Source: Paralichthys olivaceus | Taxonomy: Eukaryota > Chordata > Actinopteri > Pleuronectiformes > Paralichthyidae | Direction: 5' to 3' | Length of the DNA stretch: 64,000 bases | Assembly: GCF_024713975.1 (NCBI RefSeq) | Contig: NC_091096.1 | Coordinates: 3,685,501-3,749,500, forward strand | Shown here: positions 25,901 through 37,795 of the stretch, one piece after another | Layout of the letters: every line of letters begins with the position of its first letter | Numbering within the stretch: position 1 is the first letter of the stretch | Notes under the pieces: generated by a model | What the model was told of the DNA's origin: nothing | Databases searched by the model: none | The model's input: the letters and a program-made list of their open reading frames with translations, nothing else | Program-made: the position numbers and the translations under genes

Positions 25901-27229
25901 ACTAAGTTGGAAAATGCTGCTGGCTTTCGGTTTAGTTTAGAAAGCTGTATTTTAGTCTGAAGGTTGGAAACGATGTCATCGACTCTCACGACCACATGCT
26001 GATTGGTTCTTTCTGGTTTGATTTGTCAGGCTCATGTTCTACGCAACATGGGTAATCAATTATAAGCATTACGGACCCTATTGTCTTTGCTAACATCTGT
26101 TGAGCAGATAAATTCTGTATTTCACATGAGACAACTTACAACCAAATGCTTCTTGTGTACAGTGGCATGCCAAGTGAACTTGAGTGGAAGGGGATTTAAA
26201 CTGGGTCGTTTTGGAGTTTGACCTGTTCCTGAACATATAGGACATCCTGTATTGAAATCCTGTTGTCTCTCTTCAATACTACACTACACGGTGACACCCA
26301 CACACACCATCATAAACCCCTGCTCTCACTTTCTCAGATGTTGATTCTGCTGCACTGGTAAAGCTCTGCAAACAGGCCGGTGTTTGTTCTCGCTGCGGTA
26401 GTTACTGCTCCTGAGGTGACGGACCACAGGGGAACATGGTTACAAAGCTGTAAACAACAACGGTGGCCAGAGACTGCTTGTGAAATCCTGTATGAGGACA
26501 AATAAGAGTCTAAGGCAGAGAGTAGACTGTGAACTTGCTTTACACCTTCATTTCTAAACAGTTTGCGACTGAGGCCTGTTTACTTTTGTTTTGACACCTT
26601 CAACCTGAGACAATGGATGACTGTTTGTTGACTACGCCCTCAAAGTCAATCCATTTTTTTGCGATGGCATAAATGTCCACGCACAATCTTGTGAACACAC
26701 TTATTATCATTGTTGTAAACTCTTCAATATTGAGGGTCTCCTTTCACTACATGTGAGGGTTAGGGTTCCCTTCATCAGAAATATTTTAACCTTAAATTAA
26801 GTTCAATTTAAATACCGACATCTTTCTGTAACTATTTTCTTTTTAGATATTGTTATTCTATTTTGCTTTCTTACTTTATTAAAAACTTTAAATAAAAAAA
26901 TGTTGTAGGTATGAAAACCTCCTTTAAGGAGGAAGAAAAAAAACAAAAGGCCTCATTTGACAAAGGAGACACTGTCACATACTTCATCAACATTCCTTTA
27001 CAGGAATAAGGAAATGAACATTTCAGGGAAAGCTCTCAGAGTTGCCAAGCTTGTTTTGTTAGAGTGAATTTCTTTTCATCTGGAAACAGTTACAATAGAA
27101 ATGAGGAAATAACACTGTACAAGATCCGAGAACAGGGAGTATGATATTCTCCCAAAAGAGGACAACTGTAGTAGAATGTCATTCAATAGAGCACAAACTG
27201 TCCTTCCATTCCTTTATCCTAAACATGAT

Positions 27230-27372
27230 CTGATGAAAACAATGAAAATGTCCAAAATATTTCCAACAAGTTTCTTCGTACTCTGTCTAGAAGCTTTTGT
27301 GTAAACTTGTTTGCAGACCAACCAACCACCAAACAAACATGGTGAAAACAGAACCTCTTGGTGGAGGTAAAA
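27230..27372 (-). repeat. Repeat family A, reverse left-end fragment
   Basis: On the minus strand it reads CCTCCACCAAGAGGTTCTG, then a TTTGTTTGGTGGTTGG block and the altered AAACTTGTTGG block. Only about 140 bases of the family are recognisable. Confidence 0.6.
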
Positions 27373-28299
27373 ACAAAGAGCACTTCCTATCAGGGAAAAA
27401 CAAACCACAGAGGTTTTTAAATCCTTTGGTGCAGGTGATACAGATTTTTGACCTTCCAAGTAAACATGAAGCAAATATTTCTGTTTGTACTCTCTGGATA
27501 TTGACGTGGTAAATACCATACGCACATGGAATAGGAACAATGTTGGATCCAAGAAACACCACATATCAGCGTCTCCTCTCCATTATCAACCCAGTAAAAC
27601 TACAGGGCTCACAGTGTATTGACGTGAACTGTGGACTGAGGGAGTCTGTGTCTGCAGAATCTGATGCAACTGCTGGAAACAGGTAGGAGAGTGTGAGATC
27701 CATGTTTACTCCACCGAGGAAAAGAGAGATCACATGGATTGTTATCGTGGTGGCATCTGATCCTGGATTATGATTATATCTACATTGCTTAGATTTACAA
27801 TATGTTTCCTCGCATATTATCTCAACTTTAACCTAGATACACTTTATTTTGTATCAATACTTTCTATTGATACACCTCTCCTATTTATGTGAGACACTGT
27901 CTTTTCTAATGAAAGAGGAGTTAGAGGGATATTTAGAACAGAGGTTGTCGGACCTTGTTAATCCCTGAATATGGGCTCTAGGAATAAAACTTGATTGATT
28001 GAATGTATATAGTTTGTATTTGACTCTTTTCTAATAGTAAGCTCTTTCTACTTTAGTTTTTTTAAATCTTAATTTAACTATTGCACTGCTGAGCTGAGTG
28101 GTTTCGTGCATATGACAAATAAAACTTGATGTTGCAAGATAAATAGTGATTTGTAAACATGGGCAAATATAAAAGTGGATTCATTGGAGAAGAGAAAAAG
28201 GGGCTGATGGGAAATATTCATGACGGGAAAGTAAATAAACTACAAACGCGATGGGAAATGGAGTTCACCAGGAACTGCGTGAAACTTTAAATGCGATTT

Positions 28300-28533
28300 A
28301 CATCAGCGGCGGGACCAATCACGAGCCGCAGAGCTACGACGTCAGAGCTGCCTGGCAGCCAATCAGGTGCCCCCACGATAGTAGAAAACGCTCGCTGACG
28401 CCCCTCGTCCACCAGCTGAGAGTCACCGGCACCAGAGGATCACAGCATCCGGAGAAAAGTCACAGGATCCGGCCGAATTTTTACCCGGATCACCGGTCAT
28501 TTCTGACTCCACACAGCCCCTCTCGGATACATC
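28300..28533 (+). promoter_or_regulatory. xbp1: xbp1 promoter and 5' UTR
   Basis: The GC-rich 230 bases before the xbp1 start contain two CCAAT boxes (28315-28319 and 28359-28363), a CRE-like GACGTCA (28338-28344) and a complete ER stress response element. No TATA box is obvious. The transcription start is probably within about 100 bases of the ATG but is not visible. An upstream ATG at 28251 lies before these elements, so it is unlikely to be in the mRNA. Confidence 0.75.
28359..28377 (+). promoter_or_regulatory. ER stress response element (ERSE)
   Basis: The arrangement is CCAAT, nine bases, then CCACG, an exact match to the ERSE consensus CCAAT-N9-CCACG bound by NF-Y together with ATF6 or XBP1. 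It lies 157 bases upstream of the xbp1 ATG. XBP1 is known to be induced through such an element in mammals, so the feedback loop looks conserved here. Confidence 0.9.
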
Positions 28534-30366
28534 ATGGTGGTAGTGGCAGCAGGGACCGGGGCAGCCCACAAAGTGCTCCTGATATCCGGGAAGCAGAGCG
28601 GCTCCCCGATGGGCTACAGCCGGCCCCTGTCCGTCGTTCTCCCGGCGGTGTCCAGCCCCGCGTCGTCGGACTCGGACTCCAACTCGTCAGCGGGGCCGCC
28701 GGTGCGAAAGAGGCAGAGGCTCACACACCTGAGTCCCGAGGAGAAAGCTCTTCGCAGGTCAGTTTGAATTAAATCATCTTTATCCACTGAATCATCAGCG
28801 GGGAGGGCACCGGCCATTGTTCCGGGAGTCAGCTCCGGGACACGCCCTGAGATATCGATCCTCGGTGGAACCACAGTGATCGAATTCAAACCCGTAATGA
28901 AATCACCACGTTTGTGTTAATCTCACATCGGATAACAAAACGAGTCCGCGTTATCTAATCTGTTGAAAACGACCTCTGAGTTTGTGTAAATGACCCAAAC
29001 GTCGACGCTCTCCGGTCCTTGGACTTCGAGCTCGTCGATCCGCTGTCAGAGCGCCGTGGACCGGGTGCACCCGGCCCGGCCCCGCCGCCTCTGAGCTGGG
29101 GGGGGGGGCTGCCTACGTGGCAGCAACATGGCCGGTGATTGAGCAGCCAAGTCCCCGTCAGAGAGGCTTCGTCAGCACCATGGAAAAAAGACCGGGTGTG
29201 AAATTCCTGCTTCTGTTAACCCTTCATGTGTTCTTCTCTCTCTCTCTCTCCAGGAAACTGAAGAACAGAGTCGCAGCTCAGACAGCCAGAGACAGGAAAA
29301 AGGCCAAAATGGGGGAACTGGAACAGCAGGTCCTGGAGCTGGAGCTGGAGGTGACTATCTTTATAATCATCAACAGGAGTTTCACTGGTCTGGTCACATT
29401 AAAAAAAAAAAAACACACATCAGATAACTGGACATATCAATGATCAGGAGTCAGGTTGTTTTTATGTGCATGGCTTTGGTTGTGACAGTAGAAACAGGAA
29501 ATGCAGAGAGCGTAGAGGAAATGACACGTAAGCAAGGGATCGTCTCCTCGAAGACGTGTATGTGCATGTGGAACATGTCTTTGGCTGTCAGGTTGTGTCA
29601 TGATAGACTGTTTTAAATTCTTTCCTGTGGTGTAGTCTCATCTGTAGTTCATGCAACAAAGTTTAGAGTTTTAACTAATCTGTTTTTTTTTTCTCCTGCA
29701 GAATCAGAAACTTCACATTGAGAACAGGCTGCTTCGGGAAAAGTCGAGCGGCCTACTGACAGAAAACGAGGAACTGAGACAGAGACTTGGGTTGGACACC
29801 CTCGACTCAAAAGAGAAGGTAAGGCTGAGTTGAGACGGGGCGGCATGGTGGGTCAGTTTTTTTTCAAGTTGAATGAGGTGAGCTTAATTTCCATTCTTCG
29901 TCTTCTTCTTCTCACAGGTTCAGGTTCAGCTGTCCAACGGGAACGACGCAGGTTTAGGGATCGGGTCTTCTGAGTCCGCAGCACTCAGGCTACGTGTGCC
30001 TCCGCAGCAGGTGCAGGCCCAGCACTCCCTAAGTCTGAAGACTTCTCAATGGATACAGATGATCCTGACACTACAGACAATGAGGTGAGTCTGACAAAAG
30101 TTTAAATCCTGTTTCCAAGAAAGCTGCTATAACACCAGTCAGGTCATGGGTTACTGAGCTAATCTCCTCTTTTTCCCCCCCTCTCCAGTCTGATTTGCTC
30201 CTGGGCTTTCTGGACATCCTTGACCCAGAGATCTTCCTCAAGTCTTGTGAGCAGGAGTGCCAGGAGCCGCAGGAGCTGCTGGTCGGAGGGGGGAACCCAG
30301 TACCTTCCGCCACACCTGCGCCTCTGGGGGCCTCATCAGTTAAGCTGGAGGCCCTTAATGAACTGA
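28534..30366 (+). CDS. xbp1: XBP1u, unspliced-frame isoform (260 aa)
   Basis: If the 26-nt IRE1 intron stays in, translation continues in another frame across exon 4 and into exon 5. It ends at TGA 30364-30366, giving 260 residues (human XBP1u has 261). In mammals XBP1u carries its own mRNA to the ER membrane through a hydrophobic segment and a translational pause near the C-terminus. Both elements are visible here: a hydrophobic region WIQMILTLQTM and following residues (about 191-213), and an end WGPHQLSWRPLMN that matches the human pause peptide at W, G, H, Q, S, W and PLMN. The form lacks the activation domain and in mammals opposes XBP1s. Confidence 0.88.
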
Positions 30367-30770
30367 TCCACTTTGACCACATCTACACGAAGCCCGTGGA
30401 GGAGGTGAGCGACGGGCAGTGCAACGACTCAGAGAGCGGCACAGAGGAGAAGATTGACGTCGAGGAGGTGGCCTTCCCCATTACCGAGGTGGTGGTCGAG
30501 GAGGAGACTGTTTCCATCAAAGATGAGCCAGAGGAAGTGGTCATCCCCAGCTGTGATGGTCACAGTCAGGTGGATGAGTTTTTCTGTACGGCCTCCTCCC
30601 CCGCCCTCAGCGGCCTGGATAAGGAAGCCTGCCTGGCGGACACCTACAGTGACTCCGGATACGAAGGGCCCCCTTCCCCTTTCAGCAACATGTCCTCCCC
30701 CTTGTGCTCAGAGAGCTCCTGGGACGACATGTTCGCCAACGAACTCTTCCCCCAACTTATCAGTGTCTGA
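28534..30770 (+). CDS. xbp1: X-box binding protein 1, spliced form XBP1s (386 aa)
   Basis: XBP1 is the bZIP transcription factor that IRE1 activates during ER stress. Coding exons are 28534-28757, 29254-29350, 29702-29818, 29918-30084 and 30189-30770, all with GT/AG borders. Removing the 26-nt IRE1 intron (29982-30007) from exon 4 gives 386 residues, against 376 in human. It starts MVVVAA as in other vertebrates. The basic patch RKR is at 58-60, the basic region KNRVAAQTARDRKKAKM at about 78-94, and the leucine zipper at about 97-140. After the frame switch comes SAAGAGP. The activation domain holds KLEALNELIHFDHIYTKP, a sumoylation-type IKDE around Lys304, and the conserved end FANELFPQLISV. 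The second mammalian sumoylation motif (KIEE) looks lost. Introns are compact (99-496 bases). znrf3 lies upstream in divergent orientation, as in human 22q12. Confidence is very high. Confidence 0.97.
29970..30015 (+). promoter_or_regulatory. xbp1: IRE1 splice-site hairpins and 26-nt non-conventional intron
   Basis: Two stem-loops with the 7-nt loop CCGCAGC mark the IRE1 cut sites; each cut falls between G and the last C. The 5' hairpin is CTGAGT / loop / ACTCAG (29970-29988), a perfect 6-bp stem, with cleavage after 29981. The 3' hairpin has arms TGTGCCT and AGGTGCA (29995-30015), which pair over 7 bp with two G-U wobbles, with cleavage after 30007. The excised piece, 29982-30007, is exactly 26 nt, and its removal shifts the frame from XBP1u to XBP1s. 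The ligase acting on the ends in animals is RtcB. Confidence 0.96.
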
Positions 30771-31240
30771 ATCCACCCGTCAGCCCAACAACGTAAAATA
30801 TATCTAGCTATCGTGTAGTGTTCAACTACAGCTAAGCATACAATGCTTCATTGTAACATGGAACACAACCCGCTCATATGTATCCAGGCTAAAGTTAAGC
30901 ACATAATCTCCTTGTATTACAGCAGGTCTGTACCACTGATACTGCATTGACTTGTGGGATATGGAGTTTATGACTGCTTAGTTTAGCCTCACTTAATCAC
31001 CGCAGAGGATCTGAAGATTTATTACAAATCTTGTCACTCGACGCTCAAAGATGAAATGTGGGTGGATTTCAGTATTTCTGTAAATTTGTAAGGGGGGATG
31101 GGGACCGATCATTTAAATATATTATTTATTTGTATACTCAGCTTCGGAGTCATTGTACCGTCTGCATATAAAAACGCTGTCTTCTAATTTGTTTGCCGCT
31201 CTCCTTGTAGTCTAATTACTGCATTAAAAAACTTTTTGCA
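30771..31240 (+). other. xbp1: xbp1 3' UTR with poly(A) signal
   Basis: The 3' UTR follows the TGA of XBP1s. An AU-rich stretch near 31110-31135 (ATTATTTATTT) could affect stability. The first likely poly(A) signal is ATTAAA at 31223-31228, followed by T/G-rich sequence. A canonical AATAAA at 31393-31398 could serve as a second site. Confidence 0.65.
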
Positions 31241-31445
31241 TTGCATCTCGTCTCCTTGTTCCAGTCATTTTTAGGTTTGTTCTCCAAAAGGCTCAACAAC
31301 ACGAACATGGCTGAATAATCCAACATATGATTTTCTTGTTCTTACAGTTATAACGTGAATTTACCGTAAATGCTTCTCCCCGACAAGTGGAAAATAAAGA
31401 TCTGTGCATTACTAAATTTTGAAATTAAAGATCAAATGTGATTCA

Positions 31446-31540
31446 ACAGCATCCACACCAAAGCTTAATGGATTCCTCCCACGCTCCCTCTTTCCACCAA
31501 GTTTGATGGAAATTTGACAAGCTGTTGCATGACACTGCTA
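31446..31540 (-). repeat. Possible repeat family A fragment
   Basis: The minus strand contains CATCAAACTTGGTGGAAAG, which resembles the family A AAACTTGGTGGAAGG block. The flanks are too diverged to be sure. It lies just beyond the xbp1 poly(A) signals. Confidence 0.35.
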
Positions 31541-32829
31541 AAAAATAAATGCACATAACAACATGACCTCCCTTCAATGTTACATAACCAGATAAATTAC
31601 TCCCAAAAACTAGACTTAGTATTACGTTAACCGATAGATTCATCAACATCGATGATAACTTGTATGAGGCCGAAATGAAAACACATTCTAACCAGTGACA
31701 CATTCAAAGGTGTCGAGAAAAAACGAACTACACCTACGAGAACCACGTTCTGAGAATCAGTATTCACCGTCATTGCCTAATCTTAGAATTTAAATGTTTC
31801 CCCCTGATGCGACAGAGGTATCAGCAGTTTCAGTTATTCAAATGATTGTAATTTGTCTGTTGAGTGTTTGCTGAGCTCTGGGTTCAGTTTAAAGGGTCAG
31901 AGGTCAGTTTATCAGAAGAACTTCTGGAAAACAGGTTTATCAAGTCAGACGAATGTTGTTACACATTATGTCTAATTTAACTTTTTTTCAAACATCCCCC
32001 TTTTTCCTGGTTTGTGATCTGAGCTCATGTGCAGACAGTGTTGATTTTCCTCATCGCTCCTCTGCCAGCACAGCGTTGCCTTTGAGAAATATGAGGCCTG
32101 CTTGTGTTACATAACACCTCTAACGTAACCGGGGAGTTTCCTGGGATTCTAACCTGAGACCGGCCCGGCCTTTTGCTTCCCAACAGAAATAGGTCAGTGT
32201 AAGTATTGTGTGAAGAGGAGAGAGGAGGGGATACACCTTTCCCCTGAGGACCATCATTTTCATGACAATGAGGTTTCACTGTGCCTGTTAGAGGAGACAA
32301 GTTGATTCTCTTAAGTTCACAAAGCTGGGATTGGTTTGACCCCCCGGTGGACAAAAGCCCCTCGAGCTCTTGTCGTCATAAGAGCTGATTAGATCAGGTT
32401 TTCAGATGCAGCACTGATGTAAGTGGTCTTAACTCCGCAGGGCTCGTCTGCATATCTTTTAGCTTCAGGTCCTGGTGACTGGTTCAAAACTTCCTTCGTG
32501 TTTCACTGCAGATATTTTAGTTTTCTGAGTTGGTGTTGCTACAGCACAAATTACCTAGAAGAGGCTGGAGGACAACGATAATTGTAACTAGACAATTTTG
32601 TGTTCTTGTGGTAGGTTGAAGGAAACCACAGCAAACTTTGACGCAGTTTCGCTTCAGCTTCCCTGAAAAACGAGAGAGAAATTTGCAGTTTCCTGTCCCG
32701 TAGCTGCAAAACCACAGCAAAGACTCAAACAGCCTGACAGCTGCTGAGCCAAAACCGAAAAATATCTGCTGAGGCAGCTCTTTCAATTTCAGGTTGTAGG
32801 TTCTGGTTTATTTAAGGACATTCATTTCT

Positions 32830-32831
<2 letters not shown>

Positions 32832-32893
<62 letters not shown>
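32832..32893. repeat. Long TG microsatellite
   Basis: About 31 uninterrupted TG units, 1.5 kb downstream of xbp1. Confidence 0.95.
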
Positions 32894-32894
<1 letters not shown>

Positions 32895-35877
32895 ACACAG
32901 TCCTGAAGTGAAACAATTGTGTTTTGGTTAAAAATGAAAAATCAGTTTGGTGAGTTTGTCAAAAGATGTGTTTTCTCTTTTAGAAAATAAAACTTAAAAG
33001 GGTTGGTACACTTTCTCTGTTATTCTTTTGTCTTATCTGTTGAAATCCTCTTCACATCTAGAAATTAAATAATAAATCTGTCAACAGATTCATTGGTGTA
33101 GCTATCTGTCACTAAGCAGTCGTCCATCGGTGCACGTTGATGTGTTTCAATCACTTAAATCTTTACATACTCTTCGCTGCCATTTCACTTTTATTTCTCA
33201 AGTCTTTACCTTCTCACCGAGTTGCTCACGAAGTATTTCCTGCTGATGCAAGATTTACGTGAAACTCAGTGTACAACGCTGACGTCAAAACGCACAGGAA
33301 ATCATCAGAGGGGATTTTACAGGTAGTTGCTGAAGCTGACAGTGAAGTACCCAAAATATTCCCTCTCTTCTTGAAGGCTCCTTCAATCTGTGCAGCAGCT
33401 TCCCTCTCTGCCTCTATAGATCAATAATTATATTACAAATAACTGAATATACGATCATGTCCACAGGGTTTATTTTTCAGGACCTGCCATAAACGATCCA
33501 GTCACACGAGTTCTGAAGTTTGGAATCTGGAAATGCTCACTACCATCTTCTCTGACAATTTATGAGCTGCTATTCTGTCTTAATCTCTAATCTTTCCAAA
33601 TCTGCCACGTGATATATGTTGTGGCCTTAAACTTGATTTCTTTATAGATTATTGTGGCCTCAGACTTAATGAAGGCAGGCTTCAGATCAGTATGTTACTG
33701 TAAACCAGTGCGGCCCCATCGTGGTTCTGGATGTCAAAGTTCATGCTCAAATTAGAGGCAGATTTGTCACTCTAATATGACACTGTCACCTATGCATGGA
33801 TTTGGATAAACCTCCGACTGCAGGTCTCGGGTTACTACACTCAGCAGAATTATAAAGAGGATTGCTTAACCTACACTGGCAGCTGCCGCTTCAATGTAAA
33901 TCCAGGTTCAGAGCTGGAACTTCCAAGCTGCTCCGACAAACACGGAACGTACAGTTAAAGCAAGAACGAAAAGAAAATCGGACGTAACGCAATAACAGAA
34001 ACAACAAAGTGTTCCACCATCTCGGCTCAACTTTACGGGTGAGATTCTAGCAGCTGATCAAACAGGATTTCAGCACAAAGTGAGTCAGGTGTAAAGCAAA
34101 CAAGAGGTCAAGGCAGCGTGAAACGCAAAACGTGTGACAGGTTTCTCATGTGAGGGGGATAGTGATGGTGTTGTTGGGTGGAGGGGAGTTGGGGTCGCAC
34201 ACGCCGCAGTTGCAAGAGCCTCGAGGGCCGAGCGAGTTCGGTCACCTGACCCAAGTGAGGAATGAAAATCGCCCCCTCCCCAGGGCCCCGCTGGCCCCCT
34301 TTATTAAAAGGCTGAGCTGAGAAAGAGGGGGAGGGGCCATAGCCTTGGTATTTAGGACACTTTATGAATGATTCAGCTGCGGAAAAGTGAGTCATCATCC
34401 CTGTATTTGCCAGAAAACAACAACTGTCCTGACGTCTGTTTGTGACATGCATGTTCAAAAGACAAACTCCCAGAGAACAAGGTGTGTTCCTACTGTCGAA
34501 CTAGTTTTTCTGGATGTCTCACGTTCCAAAAGAATCATTTTACAAGCAGTCAATCATTATACAGGAAAAACTGATATCAATCAACAGTTCATCTGCATCC
34601 TCCTCCTCTTCTTTTCAGGACAACGGAAAGAAAAAAACACGGCCCGACAATCACAAGCATCCTGTCGGGATCACGTCAAGCGTTTCTTAGTCACATCACA
34701 ACTTTAATGTGTGTGCAAACAAGAGACGAGCCGTGATGGGATCGATGACGCACATCTCTATCCTCAGTTACCACCGGCAACGAAGAGCAGTCAGTCCAGA
34801 ATGTGATGAAGCGGCCAGAGCCAACCTGGGGGGGGGGGGGGCGCAGTCAGGCTGCTGATGGGAGTCAGATGTGTTCCTTAAAGTCAGGAACATAAAGTCC
34901 GGAGTAAAGTTGTACAACTGTGTTTAAAGAGATCTTTAGACATGTTTAAAGACAAACAACTAATAAATATAAACTCTTACGAATACATCTACTTCCATTC
35001 TCATGAAAAGATGTCTCCTATAAGGTAAAGGTCACACTAACATCTGTGTTCAGATGTTTTCCAGAGGGCCTGTATGTGAGAAGGCAAATGTCTGAGTCAC
35101 CTGTTCTGGGCATTTATGGAACTTTTCCTGAGATCCCCCAAAACGTTCGGAACATGTCAGAGGAAAAATTCAAAGTGAGCGAGCGTGCATGTCGTTTCTA
35201 ACACGACAGACAAAAAAATGGAGAATTAACTAACCACACGATTAGAAGAGATAGACGAAGATGTCAACTTGGAAAGATCCGAGAGCGTTTTAACATATGA
35301 ATTATATTTTTCCCAAATACTTTATTCGATGAATGGCCAAACAAAGCAACAAAACTAAATGATAACACTCTCTCTCATCATATAACCATTATTCCTCAGA
35401 GGTCAGCGATGAGGTAGATATGAGACCTTGTGTACTCGGAGGGACGTCAGGTTATCTGAGGCTTCCTGCGGTGACATTTAATAGGTACAAGTTAATGCAG
35501 GCTGCTGGCGTCACACGTTAGGGCTCCATTGCCATGGTTTCACTTCCTGTGCATGTGGCAGGTCTGCGAGAGGCAGCCTCTCTGCTGGAGGAAAAACATG
35601 AATCACTTGGATTCCTTCTACGTGGCAGATTCACCCTCTGAAGGCTTAAAACTCAGAGCAGAGGGGATTTAAACGTCACGTCCTGAATCTCTCTTGATAT
35701 CATTTAAATGACCTCGACTCAGCTTTGCATTTTACTAGAGCTGCACTTTAATTCAAACTGCGAGGTCAGAATGATAAAGTTTCTCCACAGCTTCAGTACA
35801 AAGCACAACTCCTGGCCTTTGTTCCGGCAGGTCACCGAGTTTAAAGGTAGTTACACAGTCTGCTCGAACACGATCAC

Positions 35878-35931
35878 AGTGCACACACAGACGTGCACAC
35901 ACATGCACACACAGACGTGCACACACATGGA
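35878..35931. repeat. Short minisatellite of CA-rich units
   Basis: A unit of about 22-24 bases, CACACACAGACGTGCACACA followed by CATG, is present twice in tandem. Confidence 0.75.
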
Positions 35932-37499
35932 CTGGCTAAGTCCAATAATTCCTTTGTGGAATTTCATCTTTTCGTGTTTCTTCAGAACTCCGGCTGCTTT
36001 CTGAAGCAACAAACAATCCTGAGCTGTCACAGCTTGTTCTGTCTCTGTGGTGATATGGAGCCTTCCTGCAGTGACCAGGTGGAAGAGTCCAAGATCAATA
36101 GATTTACTATCAGGTGGAAACTTTGAACTGTACAGAGACGTAACGGAGAAACAACTGTTCATATATATAATTATACTATTTAAACTAAAAGTCTGCAGCT
36201 GTTCAGTGATGCTGTACTGAGGCACTTTGTTGCTAAATGGAAAGTCATGGAATCACCAAAACAAAAAAGAACAGATAAGTTATTTGGATCCCCATAACTA
36301 CTTCTCCTTGAGTCCATCTTCTTTGAAAAACCTTTAAAAAGCCACAAAGTCAGTTTAGCTTTCTGACAATCTCACGGTGATGAGATCAATATGACGGCAG
36401 CCTACAGTCTAAAACACTCTGTACAGTCGTGGTCATAAATAGTAGAACAGTAAATGTTTGTCTCTGTACACTCAGCAGGTTCTTTCCCTCCGAGGCCTCT
36501 TCTGTTTTCAGTGTGTGTACTTTTACACTACGCAGCTATTCTGGTCAGCAGTGAAAACGAACCTTTCATCTACAGCTCGTGTGGCGCTGTGACAAGTCGC
36601 TCTGAACTTGGACTACATGACATTTATCTGTGACAAAAAAAGTCCAGTTTGTCATCACCCCTCGTCCCTGATGGATTTCTGGAAACAACAAGTAAACGGG
36701 TAGAAATTTGGAGCGTGTGCGTGACCTTGAGGAGAGCGTAGGTGCCCCTCGCTGTTTGAGCAGCGATAAGAGTGAGTGTACATGTGGAAAGAGCCAGCTG
36801 TGGGGAATTTATCACCGGGACAAAGGGCGAACAGAGGAAACATGCAGGAGCAGGAAAACACAATAAAGGAGCTGATAACGTCTCATGTAGCTGTTGGAGC
36901 TTTTACATTTTCAATTCCAGACACACTCACAACTGAAATACAAGACTTATGTCCTATTGATCAAGACTGCCAACAACAATAAGAACAAATGATCATCTGG
37001 AGAGCTTCGCACCAAGAGAACTTCAATTTCACAACCTCTAACGTCTTAGTTTAAAGTTTATTTCACCACAACTCAGCTTTTTATTTTACGTAATAACTTT
37101 AGGACCCAGCTTTTAGTTGCACAATGTTTCCCCAGCAAACACTTCTCTGTTCCTCTTCAGCCAAATTCACTCTCGTAACTGCACGAGCTGCAGTTAGCTG
37201 CCCATAAACTGCAGAGTAAATATTGAATTTTCCTGCCGCCGGCTCATTTGTTGTGCTCCAGATACGATGCGGCCGTGAGGACCCCGACACGACCTCACCG
37301 TCGTCCGAAACATTGTGTTCTCTCGTGTTTGATTTAATCTGATTTTAAAACATGTTGCTAACCCCCCCGCTGCTCGTGATGGTGTTCAACTCAAAAAGGA
37401 AGATTCGACCAGAATGATGCACAGTCGCCTGAAATTCTCTTAAAGCAACACAATGCAACGTTTTCTATCTTGAAACAGCAGCTTACACACAGAATGCTT

Positions 37500-37795
37500 C
37501 CTCCAGGTGTATGTGAGCTTTCCTGCCGGCCCCCTTTGTAAAAACTCCAGGTAACGTCCAGGTGAGCACATGTGGATTCATCGTGAGCACATCGGTGTGT
37601 TGGTGTTGCAGCAAAACCAAAAAGAATAAAGATATGTCCGGATGAGAAGAGGAGCCATACATTTGGCGGACGCTGATGACTTTCCTGTTGACGTTAACAA
37701 TCTAGTACTTCTTCTTATACTTGAAAGACAAACGCTGGATATTGTCCACACCCAATTTTCCGGACATTTTCCGAAGTTCATGTCTGAAAACAATT
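37500..37795. repeat. Possible dispersed repeat, family C
   Basis: The block CGGACATTTTCCGAAGTTCA followed by TGTCTGAAAAC recurs in variant form at 49893-49930 (CGGACATTATCCGGAGTTCA). Preceding sequence (GACTTTCCTGTTGACG and the stretch after it) also resembles the other copy weakly. I read this as an old dispersed repeat with low certainty. Confidence 0.4.

Larger units (their letters stand above)
11900..28200. other. Intergenic spacer between divergent znrf3 and xbp1
   Basis: No protein gene is supported in these 16 kb. The longest open frames are short, unspliced and of chance composition. The spacer holds a full copy of repeat family A (12559-13022), a full copy of family B (14973-15316), two reverse copies of family A (22540-22790, 27230-27372), several CA/TG arrays, a TAC/TAA array near 21325, a perfect 14-bp hairpin (17634-17677) and CTCF-like motifs (14214, 15245, 21234). 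An AT-rich stretch at about 23310-23500 has several TAAT cores and might be a conserved regulatory element, but this is only an impression. Confidence 0.7.

Noticed and set aside
28251..28772. A 173-codon open frame overlapping xbp1 exon 1
   Set aside because: It runs in another frame through the promoter, the ERSE and exon 1, has no family resemblance, and its ATG lies upstream of the likely transcription start. It is a GC-rich shadow.
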